Shown: positions 45,553-53,701 of the stretch, piece by piece
Layout: each line of letters opens with the position of its first letter
How positions within the stretch are numbered: position 1 is the stretch's first letter
Assembly: GCF_036271055.1 (NCBI RefSeq)
Contig: NZ_DATBBJ010000019.1
Span: 5,071-69,070, forward strand
Source of the DNA: Scandinavium sp036271055
GTDB taxonomy: Bacteria; Pseudomonadota; Gammaproteobacteria; Enterobacterales; Enterobacteriaceae
DNA length: 64,000 bases
Direction: 5' to 3'
Made by a program: the position numbers and the translations under genes
Notes under the pieces: generated by a model
What the model saw: only the letters and a program-made list of their open reading frames with translations
The model's database searches: none
Told to the model about the DNA's origin: nothing

Positions 45553-45577
45553 TATTTAAGAATAGCTCGTATGCAAA

Positions 45578-45612
45578 TTGGACTGACCCCCTAAAGTTGG
45601 ACAGTTCCCCCT
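45578..45612 (+). mobile_element. Probable IS3/IS150-group terminal remnant
   Basis: GGACTGACCCCCTAAAGTTGGACAG resembles the terminal inverted repeats of IS150-group elements (a start with TGTACTGACCCC... followed by TTGGACA). No transposase gene is nearby. It begins within 7 bases of the point where the left tRNA repeat breaks off. Confidence 0.45.
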
Positions 45613-45732
45613 CCCTTGTGTGAATATCCCACCAACCTCTAACACATTCCGACAGAGGCCATGAGGGGTATGTTTTGAGCGATTCGCTCAGAGCAATATG
45701 GCATTTATGAAGAGCATGAACAAAGGTGATGT

Positions 45733-45873
45733 ATGGAAATTGATCTCGATAATCTGGTCTTTGAAGGGCTGGAAGAAGCGCAGGAGCGTAACGTTGAACG
45801 CCTTGATGAGGCGGACAAAAAAGCCCAGACAATTCTCGCCGATGATGACTGCGGCGATGCCTGCAAAATCTAA
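45733..45873 (+). CDS. 46-residue acidic protein of unknown function
   Basis: MEIDLDNLVFEGLEEAQERN..., ending DDDCGDACKI and TAA. AAGGTGAT lies 3-10 bases before the ATG, and a strong terminator follows 7 bases after the stop, which supports a real gene. It is rich in Asp/Glu, helical in its first 35 residues, and has two Cys near the C terminus (CGDAC). I do not recognise a family. It lies at the left end of the island, apart from the pathway genes. Confidence 0.65.
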   Translation: MEIDLDNLVFEGLEEAQERNVERLDEADKKAQTILADDDCGDACKI

Positions 45874-45879
45874 TCATTA

Positions 45880-45908
45880 AGCCGACACAATGTGTCGGCA
45901 TTTTTTTA
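45880..45908 (+). terminator. Terminator of the small acidic gene
   Basis: GCCGACACA-AT-GTGTCGGC stem-loop followed by ATTTTTTT. Confidence 0.92.
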
Positions 45909-45962
45909 CCCATTCATTTGCACACGCAGCCCCACAAGGCACTGCGCACTTCTGCCATCCAC

Positions 45963-47270
45963 TCAGTCCTTACGCCCCGACGTAATCTCGTCTATTTCCT
46001 GCGGATGCAGGCGAATTTCGGCTGCGCGGCGATGGGCTTGCATCCCTTCTGTACGACTTTGACGCACCGCTGGCGCGGCGATGGCTGCGATCCCACAGTC
46101 ATCAATCCATTGATGGGTACAAATTTTCACATAGGCTCCGACCCACAAACCGCCGGTATATCGCGCTGCCGCCATGGTGGGCAAGGTGTGGTTGGTGCCA
46201 CAGCATTTATCGGAGAAGACAACGCTGGCGTTTTGCCCGATAAACAGCGAACCATAATTGCGAATTTTACTGGCTGTGCCATGCGGGTCACGGGTATGCA
46301 CCTGCAGGTGTTCCGTGGCGATATGATCGGCCCAGGCAATGAGCTGCTCTTCATCTTTGCAGATGACGATTTCACCCTGCCGTTTCCAGGCTTCTCCTGC
46401 CGTCACCGCAGTCGGTAAATTCAGCAACTGGCGCTCAATTTCCGCCAACGTTTCATGCGCAATCTGCTCACTGGTGGTCGCCATGCCTACGCGGGTATGA
46501 ACATCATGTTCGGCCTGCGCGAGAAGATCTGCCGCCAGAATACGCGGATCGGCGCTGTCATCCGCCACCACATAAATTTCACTCGGCCCCGCCAGCGCAT
46601 CGATGCCCACTTTGCCGAACACCTGACGTTTTGCTTCATTCACAAAAGCGTTCCCCGGCCCGACGATTTTATCGACTGGCGGCACTGAATCCGTACCCCA
46701 CGCCATCGCCGCGATGGCCTGCGCGCCACCCACTTTGAAAATGCGGTGTGCGCCCGCCAGATGGCAAATCGCGATCATCGCGGAATGCGCGCCAGGCGGT
46801 AAGCAGGCAATGATATTGTCACAGCCCGCCACCACCGCAGGGACGATCGACATAATCGGCGCGGAAAGGATCGGATAGCGGCCGCCTGGCACGTAACACC
46901 CCACCGTTTCGATGGGAATAATGCGGTGCCCGAGATGAACCCCCGGCAGCGTTTCGACATCCAGCGGTTGCATCGTTGCCAGTTGCGCCTGCGCAAAGCG
47001 TTTCACCTGAGCGATGGCAAACTCGCTGTCCTTGCGGGTTTGCGAATCAAAACTCGCCAGTGCTTCTTTTATTTCTTGTTCTGACACTTCGAATGCATCA
47101 GGTACAGTTCGATCAAATTTTGCCGAGAAATCACGCAGCGCCGCATCGCCGCGAGCACGAACGTCGCCGATTATCTGCTGCACTGTAGTGCTAAGCGTTT
47201 GGTCTGCCTGTACATCTTGCCCCTGTGGGCGTTTGACGAACTGCACGTCTTTATCACTGATCCGACTCAT
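45963..47270 (-). CDS. HisD-family NAD-dependent alcohol dehydrogenase (first copy)
   Basis: 435 residues with the histidinol-dehydrogenase fold. Zinc and catalytic residues of the family are present: LAQAEHDVHT (Gln, His), ATEHLQVHT (Glu-His pair), FSDKCCGTNHTLPT (Asp) and EGMQAHRRAAEIR (His). It is not in a his operon and differs from biosynthetic HisD at the C-terminal end (GLWVGAYVKICTHQWI), a form seen in catabolic relatives such as the sulfopropanediol dehydrogenase HpsN. It likely oxidises an alcohol to a carboxylate in two NAD-linked steps. It lies 3 bases after the NTF2-like gene. Confidence 0.85.
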   Translation of the reverse strand: MSRISDKDVQFVKRPQGQDVQADQTLSTTVQQIIGDVRARGDAALRDFSAKFDRTVPDAFEVSEQEIKEALASFDSQTRKDSEFAIAQVKRFAQAQLATMQPLDVETLPGVHLGHRIIPIETVGCYVPGGRYPILSAPIMSIVPAVVAGCDNIIACLPPGAHSAMIAICHLAGAHRIFKVGGAQAIAAMAWGTDSVPPVDKIVGPGNAFVNEAKRQVFGKVGIDALAGPSEIYVVADDSADPRILAADLLAQAEHDVHTRVGMATTSEQIAHETLAEIERQLLNLPTAVTAGEAWKRQGEIVICKDEEQLIAWADHIATEHLQVHTRDPHGTASKIRNYGSLFIGQNASVVFSDKCCGTNHTLPTMAAARYTGGLWVGAYVKICTHQWIDDCGIAAIAAPAVRQSRTEGMQAHRRAAEIRLHPQEIDEITSGRKD

Positions 47271-47273
47271 TGC

Positions 47274-48413
47274 TTATGCCTCCATCTGGCCCAGTTTGAT
47301 TTGTGCCAGCAGCGCCAGGTGATCGTAAACCACCCATTCATCGACGATTTTGCCGTTCACAATGTGGTAATGCGACATGCCCATCACAAACAGACGTTCA
47401 CCGGTCGGTTTGCCCAGCTCACCGTAGCCCAGGTGATGCCCTTCCATGATCCATCGCACCGCCACTTTGGTGCCGCCTTCCTCGCATGGATTGGAGCACA
47501 CGTGCTGCGGCATCCAGGCCCCGTCCGGGATCATGCCAATTAGTGCCAGCGTCTGGTGGATAACCGCTGCCTGACCGTACAACTCTTTCATCAATGGGCC
47601 GTGATACTGCACATTCGAGGCGTAGACATCTTTGATTTTGCCGAGCATCCGACGGTTATAAATTTCATGCAGCCATTGCAGGCACTGCGCTTCGAGATCG
47701 GTATGAGCGATAGAGTCGTCGCACTGCATTTCCGGTGGATATTGGCCTACCATTCGGCGGTTTTCACCGATATCAGTCACGCGGAAACCTTTATCAAACT
47801 GCTCTTTTGCCATGCCATAGGCCACGGCATCGGTGTCAAGCCCGAGCTGGCGCATCATCGCCATGTTGTCGCTGACTACCCACTCGCGATAAATCTTGTT
47901 CTCGTGGATCATGCAGTCTGCCACGGTGCGGGTAACGAAAGTGCGATTGGTCGGTTTACCCAAATGACTGAACTGCGTATGGCGACCGCTGCCCGTCACC
48001 AGATGCGAAGTGTAGAAACCGTTAATATCGTCGCCATTCCAGATAACCTGAGTCGCCATACCGCGACGTTCCGGGAACGCAACCAGACGCTGTAACGTAT
48101 CCTGTACCACCTGTTCACGGTTATACATGGTTCCCAGTGCATTATATAAAACGCAGTTGTGGGTGTAGTGGGTATAAATTAAGCCGACATCACGCTCATC
48201 CCAGATTTTATGCGTGCAGCGCACGATATAATCGACAATATCAGTATAACAATCATCAAATCCACGTAATGATTGAGCGCGTGGGCGCTTTTCCGGAACC
48301 AGATCGATAAAGTCACGACGTTCCACTTGTAATACAGGCTCATCACGGCTGGATTTTGCATTACTTTTTTCTGCGACTACCGCTGCTTTATTGGTTGCTT
48401 CAGTTGAAGACAT
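47274..48413 (-). CDS. Tandem NTF2/SnoaL-like protein (first copy)
   Basis: 379 residues; soluble, no signal peptide. After a polar N-terminal tail (about 45 residues) come two NTF2/SnoaL-like domains, each with the same order: helix (CTHKIWDERDVGLIYTHYTH; LHEIYNRRMLGKIKDVYASN), strand with Gly (NALGTMYNREQV; HGPLMKELYGQ), and a C-terminal E-W-V motif (KIYREWVVSDNMAMMRQ; KIVDEWVVYDHLALLAQ). AGGAGG lies before the ATG. SnoaL-fold enzymes act as cyclases, dehydratases or isomerases; function here is unknown. Confidence 0.8.
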   Translation of the reverse strand: MSSTEATNKAAVVAEKSNAKSSRDEPVLQVERRDFIDLVPEKRPRAQSLRGFDDCYTDIVDYIVRCTHKIWDERDVGLIYTHYTHNCVLYNALGTMYNREQVVQDTLQRLVAFPERRGMATQVIWNGDDINGFYTSHLVTGSGRHTQFSHLGKPTNRTFVTRTVADCMIHENKIYREWVVSDNMAMMRQLGLDTDAVAYGMAKEQFDKGFRVTDIGENRRMVGQYPPEMQCDDSIAHTDLEAQCLQWLHEIYNRRMLGKIKDVYASNVQYHGPLMKELYGQAAVIHQTLALIGMIPDGAWMPQHVCSNPCEEGGTKVAVRWIMEGHHLGYGELGKPTGERLFVMGMSHYHIVNGKIVDEWVVYDHLALLAQIKLGQMEA

Positions 48414-48643
48414 ATAACCTCCTGCATTGCATTGATGTTATGTCGCATTCTGTTAATGAATATTTGGGCAGCGTTGTTATGCCAAAATATCAGCTTAGAA
48501 ACAGAAAACGGGTACAGTGACGCCTCACCGAGTGACAGGTGATAATGTCGGGTGAAAATTAAGACAACAGAGCCTCGCGATAAAAGCGTAACTTTTATCG
48601 ATTAACTTTATCTATTTATTGGGGAGTGTCCCTCCCCATACTA
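48414..48643. other. Gap between the two NTF2-like genes, with two hairpins
   Basis: 230 bases without a gene. CGATAAAAG / CTTTTATCG (48578-48600) and GGGGAG / CTCCCC (48621-48637) form hairpins. Neither has a strong T run. They may attenuate leftward transcription or protect the mRNA, and a separate promoter for the downstream pair is possible. Confidence 0.55.
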
Positions 48644-49615
48644 TTAACTGTATATCTGTGACCAGATAGCTAATTCATCGATGCCAAGATATTCCCGCAT
48701 AATTAAGCCATCCCGTAATTCCAGTTGGCTTATTCCGGTAATTGAAATAGGACGACGCGTCGGAGCACCGAACTGACCAAAACCGTCATGCCAGGTGAGT
48801 AATGACCAGCGCAGTGCAAGCCTGACTGGTTCGTTCGCATCTCGGCGCACAATCAGATGGTGCAATTGCGTTTCGCTATCAGCAAAAGAGGCACGATAGC
48901 CCGACAGGAAAGCGCCGATATCCTGCTCGCCAGTACGCAGCACATGCCCGGGGCCATGCAGCGTCGCCGCCGGATGATAAAGCCCCGGCACCACGCCGCT
49001 GTTACCGCCCGCCCACATCGACAGATAACGCTCGACTAGCCCTGCCAGCGGCCCGTCAACATCATCACCTTCCGGCCCACCGGCCCATAATGCGTCCAGT
49101 TCTTCTGCCGACTGAATTGACGTGCCCAGTTCCCGTCGTGTTTGCGCCAGCTCCCGCGCAAACTGTGGCACGCTCAGTCCGATCTGGCTGATGATCGCCG
49201 CCCGGTCCTGCAATAACCACTCCTGACGAACCACCCCATCGGCACAAATGCGATCGGCAAACGTGCGCACCCACAGCGTATTGCCGCTCGGCTTGCCGAA
49301 AAAACCTTCGCCAAGATGTTGAATACAGGCCAGCGTTCTTTGTGCCGCGTAGTATTCATTGTGTGGCGAGTGGCTACATAAAATGTCTTCGGTAAGCACC
49401 TTGCGCTGAGGAAAACTGTGCATCGCTTCGAGCGTCAAACGGACAAACTGAGAGAGGTCAGTCAGTTGTTTTTCCGGTGTCTGGAATACCACCGGGGTGG
49501 CGTAAAAGTCCGCCAGTTGCCCAATATCTTTTTGCTCCCAGACCACGTGTGTCAGGGTCAGAATAAATTGCTGGATAGAATCAAACTGTGGGCTGAAACC
49601 CGGTAACCTGTTCAT
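48644..49615 (-). CDS. Tandem NTF2/SnoaL-like protein (second copy)
   Basis: 323 residues, a diverged paralogue of the protein at 47274. It repeats the two-domain plan: LTHVVWEQKDIGQLADFYAT ... VVRQEWLLQDRAAIISQIGL, then VERYLSMWAGGNSGVVPGLY ... LIMREYLGIDELAIWSQIYS. It lacks the long N-terminal tail. The ATG overlaps the lacI-type stop by 4 bases (ATGA), so translation is coupled to the regulator. The two paralogues may work as partners; that is inference. Confidence 0.8.
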   Translation of the reverse strand: MNRLPGFSPQFDSIQQFILTLTHVVWEQKDIGQLADFYATPVVFQTPEKQLTDLSQFVRLTLEAMHSFPQRKVLTEDILCSHSPHNEYYAAQRTLACIQHLGEGFFGKPSGNTLWVRTFADRICADGVVRQEWLLQDRAAIISQIGLSVPQFARELAQTRRELGTSIQSAEELDALWAGGPEGDDVDGPLAGLVERYLSMWAGGNSGVVPGLYHPAATLHGPGHVLRTGEQDIGAFLSGYRASFADSETQLHHLIVRRDANEPVRLALRWSLLTWHDGFGQFGAPTRRPISITGISQLELRDGLIMREYLGIDELAIWSQIYS

Positions 49616-50682
49616 TCAACCTCCTGCGGCTGGAAGAGTGAGATGCCGTCTTTTTCCACCACGCCAGCCTGTGGCCGACGGGCAGAATGGCGAACCACCA
49701 GCAGACCGGGCACCACCACCTGCTCGGGCTCAATCGTTCCGCTGTCTATTTGTTTCATCAGCAGCGCCACCGTGGCCTGTACCATCGCATCCACCGGCTG
49801 AGAGGCCGACGTCAGCGCATAAGAAGGCCAGCCCGAAGGCCCGGTATCGTCATAGCCAATCACCGACACATCTTCCGGAATACGCAGGCCAAACTCATAA
49901 CGAGCGACATCCATCACCGTTAACGCCATGTGATCGTTGGCGGCGAAGATGGCATCCGGCACCGAAGACGAAGAAAAGAGTTCGCTGGCCGCTCGTCGGG
50001 TTTGCGCAGCATCGTAATCGCCTTGCACCACCCGAACCGACGCAATGCCCTGCCCGGTCAACGTGTCAACGAACCCCTGCTGACGGGCCTGATTCACCGA
50101 GGAATCAGCCAGGCCTGCCACATAAGCGAAGCGCTGATGAGCTCCGGCCAGCAGGAAGTGTGCAATTTGTCTGGCTGCTGCTTCGTTATCACTGTTGACG
50201 CTGGACACCATGCCACTCTCTTCGCTGCGGTTAAACAGCACTACCGGGATCCCGGCAGCGACACACTCCTGCGACAGCTCCATCGACAGCGAAACCGACG
50301 CCAACACAATGCCATCCACTCGATACTGCATGATCTGATCGAAGATCCGGTCTACGTTGCCGTCCCGATCGCCCACGAACAGCAACAGGTGATAGTTCAG
50401 GTCGTCCAGTTTCTGTGCCAGCGCCTCAAGCACCTGCGGGTAAAACTGGTTATCGAAATAGGACATCACCACCCCAACAATCCGCGATCGGGCGGTGTTG
50501 AGTGAACGGGCAATCGCATTAGGCCGATAGCCCAATTCACGCGCGGCTTTCAGCACTTTTTCACGGGTCGCCGGAGAGATGCTCGCCCCCGGGGTGAACG
50601 TCCTCGAGACCGCAGACTGTGACACGCCCGCTATCTGTGCAACCTGTTGTGATGTCACCGGACCAAAAGTCTTACGTTTCAT
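49612..50682 (-). CDS. LacI-family transcriptional regulator of the island pathway
   Basis: 356 residues. The N-terminal LacI helix-turn-helix is clear (SQQVAQIAGVSQSAVSRTFT, then ISPATREKVLKAARELGYRP, NAIARSL hinge), followed by the sugar-binding-type effector domain (RIVGVVMSYFDNQFYPQVLE, PDAIFAANDHMALTVMDVAR, VSVIGYDDTGPSGWPSYALT). LacI proteins usually sense small hydroxylated compounds. It is divergent from the transporter gene, with operator-like palindromes between them, and starts the leftward gene set. Confidence 0.92.
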   Translation of the reverse strand: MKRKTFGPVTSQQVAQIAGVSQSAVSRTFTPGASISPATREKVLKAARELGYRPNAIARSLNTARSRIVGVVMSYFDNQFYPQVLEALAQKLDDLNYHLLLFVGDRDGNVDRIFDQIMQYRVDGIVLASVSLSMELSQECVAAGIPVVLFNRSEESGMVSSVNSDNEAAARQIAHFLLAGAHQRFAYVAGLADSSVNQARQQGFVDTLTGQGIASVRVVQGDYDAAQTRRAASELFSSSSVPDAIFAANDHMALTVMDVARYEFGLRIPEDVSVIGYDDTGPSGWPSYALTSASQPVDAMVQATVALLMKQIDSGTIEPEQVVVPGLLVVRHSARRPQAGVVEKDGISLFQPQEVE

Positions 50683-51050
50683 TGCCGCGGTTCCTTTTTA
50701 CCCTTCTCTGTCATCACGCTTAAGCCCCCTAAGCTGTTGTTGCATCAGTGTAACGGACTCTGAGGGTAACGCCAGACTGACGTTTTTTGGCCCTCTGCGA
50801 AATGCCTGTTTTTTATACTTACACCATCTTTGCATGCGTATGCAACAGCCAATATTATTTTTTTCACATTTACAAACTTATGCTTTACAAATTTGAAACC
50901 TTTTCATAACTTCAACGGTTGAATACGTATGCACAACACAAAAAAACGCCGTCAGTGATACCGGTGAGATGAGGTCCTTAACTCAGGATTGAACCGGTTA
51001 ATGCCGTACTTGATTGGTTTTAACCCATTAATTTTACGAGGTTCAACACC
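50683..51050. promoter_or_regulatory. Divergent control region with two LacI-type operator palindromes
   Basis: 368 bases without a gene. TTGCATGCGTATGCAA (50830-50845) and TTGAATACGTATGCAC (50919-50934) are related near-palindromes on the core GCATACGTATGC, with centres 89 bases apart. This fits a LacI-family protein bridging two operators. AT-rich stretches around 50850-50910 probably hold promoters. AACCGGTT near 50993 is another short palindrome. Confidence 0.72.
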
Positions 51051-52280
51051 ATGTTTCGTGCACTCATCCGTCGACCAGACGTCCGACTCTTTTTCAGCAT
51101 TAGCGTTTTGTTTTTCATCTGCATTCACAGCATTGATGCCTTCCTGGCCCCGATGTTGATCAACGACGGGATGCAGCCAGAAATCGTTGGGTTGATCATG
51201 GGCGCCAGCGGCCTGGCGACGCTGTTCGTCCGCTTCCCGATTGGTATCCTGTCCGATGTGGTTAAGAGCCGGAAGATTTTTATCCAGCTCAGCCTGCTGC
51301 TGCCGCTGGTCACCTGGCCGATTGCCTGGCTCGAACCTACTCCGGTTACGCTGTATATCGCCAAAGCCGCCGATGGCATTACCGCCGCCACCTGGGTGTT
51401 GTATAACATCCTGTTTATTCGCTATTTCGACCGCAAAGAAGCACCCGCCGCCGTCGCATTATTGGCGCTGGCAGGGCCGGTTGGCGTATTTCTGGGCAAC
51501 TGTGTGGGCGGCGCGCTGATCCACTTTTTCAACCAAAGCGCCGGATATTTTGTCTCCAGCGTGTCGGCGCTACTGGCGCTTATTCTCACCACGCGGATTA
51601 AAGACGTTCACGATGCGGCGCGCGCACCAACGCTAAACGCCTGTATTGTCAGCGCTAAACGCCAACTGGCGGATCCTTCGGTCTGGTTGATTGGCCTGCT
51701 CGCGACGCTAATCATCCTCGTGCCGTTTGCCACTCGTGATACCCTGACGCCGATTTATGCCCAGCAACTCGGTGGTAAAGCCGGGATCCTGACGCTGTTG
51801 AGTAATATCCATCTGATTTTCTATGCCTTGGCCATCGCCCTGTGTAGCTCAGTGTTTTACAACCGTTTGGGATTGGTGAATACCGCGCTTATCGCCATCG
51901 TGTTGCAGATAATTTCCAGCGTCGCCATTCCCTTCACCAGTAATCTGTACGCCATTTATCTGTGGCAGGCGATGGCTGGTTTCTCGTTCGGTGCAGCTTT
52001 CGCGGTCCTGATGTCATTGAGCGTGGTGAATACCGTTGAAGATGAACAATCAACGCGAATGGGTTTGTTCCAGACTATTTATTCCTGCGGCATGTTTGTC
52101 GGCCCGGTGCTAATGGGGGTGATGCTCCAGCACGTGAATCTTTCGTCCGGCTATTTAGTGATTGGCGCGCTTTCAGTGGTCTCATTAATTATCACCCCAC
52201 TTGCCGCACGAAGCGTACAACAGCGTCGTATTCCCAAAGTGAATACCGGAGGCACCGCATTATCCACTGCCCGGGAATAA
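51051..52280 (+). CDS. MFS transporter, probable uptake system of the island pathway
   Basis: 409 residues with about 12 membrane segments. MFS motif A appears as GILSDVVKSRKIF. The ribosome site is ACGAGG, 9 bases upstream. Its place at the head of the rightward gene set and next to the divergent LacI gene suggests uptake of the pathway substrate. The substrate cannot be told from the sequence. Confidence 0.85.
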   Translation: MFRALIRRPDVRLFFSISVLFFICIHSIDAFLAPMLINDGMQPEIVGLIMGASGLATLFVRFPIGILSDVVKSRKIFIQLSLLLPLVTWPIAWLEPTPVTLYIAKAADGITAATWVLYNILFIRYFDRKEAPAAVALLALAGPVGVFLGNCVGGALIHFFNQSAGYFVSSVSALLALILTTRIKDVHDAARAPTLNACIVSAKRQLADPSVWLIGLLATLIILVPFATRDTLTPIYAQQLGGKAGILTLLSNIHLIFYALAIALCSSVFYNRLGLVNTALIAIVLQIISSVAIPFTSNLYAIYLWQAMAGFSFGAAFAVLMSLSVVNTVEDEQSTRMGLFQTIYSCGMFVGPVLMGVMLQHVNLSSGYLVIGALSVVSLIITPLAARSVQQRRIPKVNTGGTALSTARE

Positions 52281-52369
52281 TTATTTTCCGTCCTTAACGT
52301 CTATCCAGCATTGTCTGTTCCGTCAACCCGGCAGGCATGGCTCTATCTGAAATCAGTAAGGAGACTATT

Positions 52370-53701
52370 GTGGTCCGTTATTTAAAAACCAGTAAATCAT
52401 TATCTGAACGTCAGCAGGCGAATAAACAGGTGAGCATCACCGTTGAAAATATCCTTGCCGATATTGAACTTCGTGGTGATGAGGCCGTGCGTGAATTATC
52501 CCGTAAATTCGATAATTTCGACCGCGAGGATTATCGTTTATCTCAGGCTGAAATAGACGCATGCTTTCGCAAATTAAGCCGACAGGATATTAAAGATATC
52601 GAGTTTGCTCAGCAGCAGGTGTTCAATTTTGCCACCGCGCAAAAAGCCTGTTTGCAGGATTTAGAAATAGAAACCCGTCCAGGGGTGATTCTTGGACATA
52701 AAAATATTCCAGTGAATGCCGTGGGTTGTTATGTGCCAGGCGGGAAATACCCGCTGCTGGCCTCCGCACACATGTCGATCATTACCGCCCGAGTGGCAGG
52801 TTGTTCCCGCATTGTGAGTTGCGCGCCGCCGTTTCATGGTGCCCCTGCCCCGGCGATTGTCGTGGCTCAGTCTATGGCGGGTGCCACCGATATTTATGCG
52901 CTGGGCGGTATTCAGGCGATTGGCGCCATGGCGCTGGGAACGCAAACCCTTCAGCCTGTCGACATGCTGGTGGGCCCGGGTAACGCTTTTGTGGCAGAAG
53001 CCAAACGTCAATTGTTTGGTCGTGTCGGCATCGACTTGTTCGCCGGGCCAACAGAAACGCTGGTCATTGCCGATGAAACGGTCGATGGCGAACTTTGCGC
53101 TACGGATCTGCTAGGTCAGGCCGAACATGGCGTAACCACGCCAGCCATTCTGCTGACTAATTCCGAAAAACTGGCCCGTGAAACACTGCGCGAAGTGGAA
53201 CGTTTACTGACGATCCTGCCGACCGCCACCATCGCCCGTCAGGCGTGGCAGGATTACGGCGAGGTTATCGTCTGCGACAGTTACGAAGAGATGCTCGCCG
53301 AAGCAGACCGTATCGCTTCCGAACACGTGCAGGTCATGACCGACCGCGATGACTGGTTCCAGCAGAATATGACCAACTACGGCGCGTTGTTCCTCGGGCC
53401 GCGCACTAACGTCGCCTATGGCGATAAAGTCATCGGCACCAATCACACGCTACCAACGCAGAAAGCCGCTCGCTATACAGGTGGGCTGTGGGTCGGCAAA
53501 TTCATGAAAACCTGCACCTGGCAGAAGGTGCTGACCGACGAAGCGTCAGCGGAAATCGGCAGTTACTGTTCGCGCCTGTGCCAACTGGAAGGGTTCGCCG
53601 GACATGGCGAGCAGGCCAATATTCGCGTGCGTCGTTACGGCAACCGTGAAGTGGAGTATGCCGGCAGCGTGGCCCCCTTCGATGTGGCAAAGGTTTCCTG
53701 A
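52370..53701 (+). CDS. HisD-family NAD-dependent alcohol dehydrogenase (second copy), GTG start
   Basis: 443 residues from the GTG at 52370, which has AAGGAG 6 bases upstream; an in-frame ATG at 52337 has no such site. The family residues are complete: LLGQAEHGVTT (Gln, His), ASEHVQVMTD (Glu-His), YGDKVIGTNHTLPT (Asp) and EGFAGHGEQANIR (His). It shares the catabolic-type GLWVGKFMKTCTWQK segment with the copy at 45963, but the two are clearly diverged. The stop overlaps the next start by one base. Confidence 0.87.
   Translation: MVRYLKTSKSLSERQQANKQVSITVENILADIELRGDEAVRELSRKFDNFDREDYRLSQAEIDACFRKLSRQDIKDIEFAQQQVFNFATAQKACLQDLEIETRPGVILGHKNIPVNAVGCYVPGGKYPLLASAHMSIITARVAGCSRIVSCAPPFHGAPAPAIVVAQSMAGATDIYALGGIQAIGAMALGTQTLQPVDMLVGPGNAFVAEAKRQLFGRVGIDLFAGPTETLVIADETVDGELCATDLLGQAEHGVTTPAILLTNSEKLARETLREVERLLTILPTATIARQAWQDYGEVIVCDSYEEMLAEADRIASEHVQVMTDRDDWFQQNMTNYGALFLGPRTNVAYGDKVIGTNHTLPTQKAARYTGGLWVGKFMKTCTWQKVLTDEASAEIGSYCSRLCQLEGFAGHGEQANIRVRRYGNREVEYAGSVAPFDVAKVS

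Larger units (their letters stand above)
45277..45571 (+). repeat. Left copy of the ~290-base tRNA-Ser direct repeat
   Basis: Contains the tRNA, its terminator, an RtT-like structured unit and the tRNA 3' tail. The copy at 57332-57627 differs by scattered bases and one T indel. Identity stops abruptly after AGCTCGTA at 45571: the right copy continues into its second terminator hairpin, and the left copy runs into an IS-end-like sequence. Confidence 0.92.

Noticed and set aside
45416..45913. A 165-residue leftward frame across the RtT-like unit and the island edge, and a similar one at 57228-57608
   Set aside because: Both read through the reverse of tRNA tails and structured repeats. The similar protein text in the two places comes from the DNA repeat, not from a gene.
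45963..53701. HisD-like genes as histidine biosynthesis genes
   Set aside because: There are no other his genes nearby. Two copies lie with a transporter, LacI regulator and aldolase, and their C-terminal segments resemble catabolic relatives.
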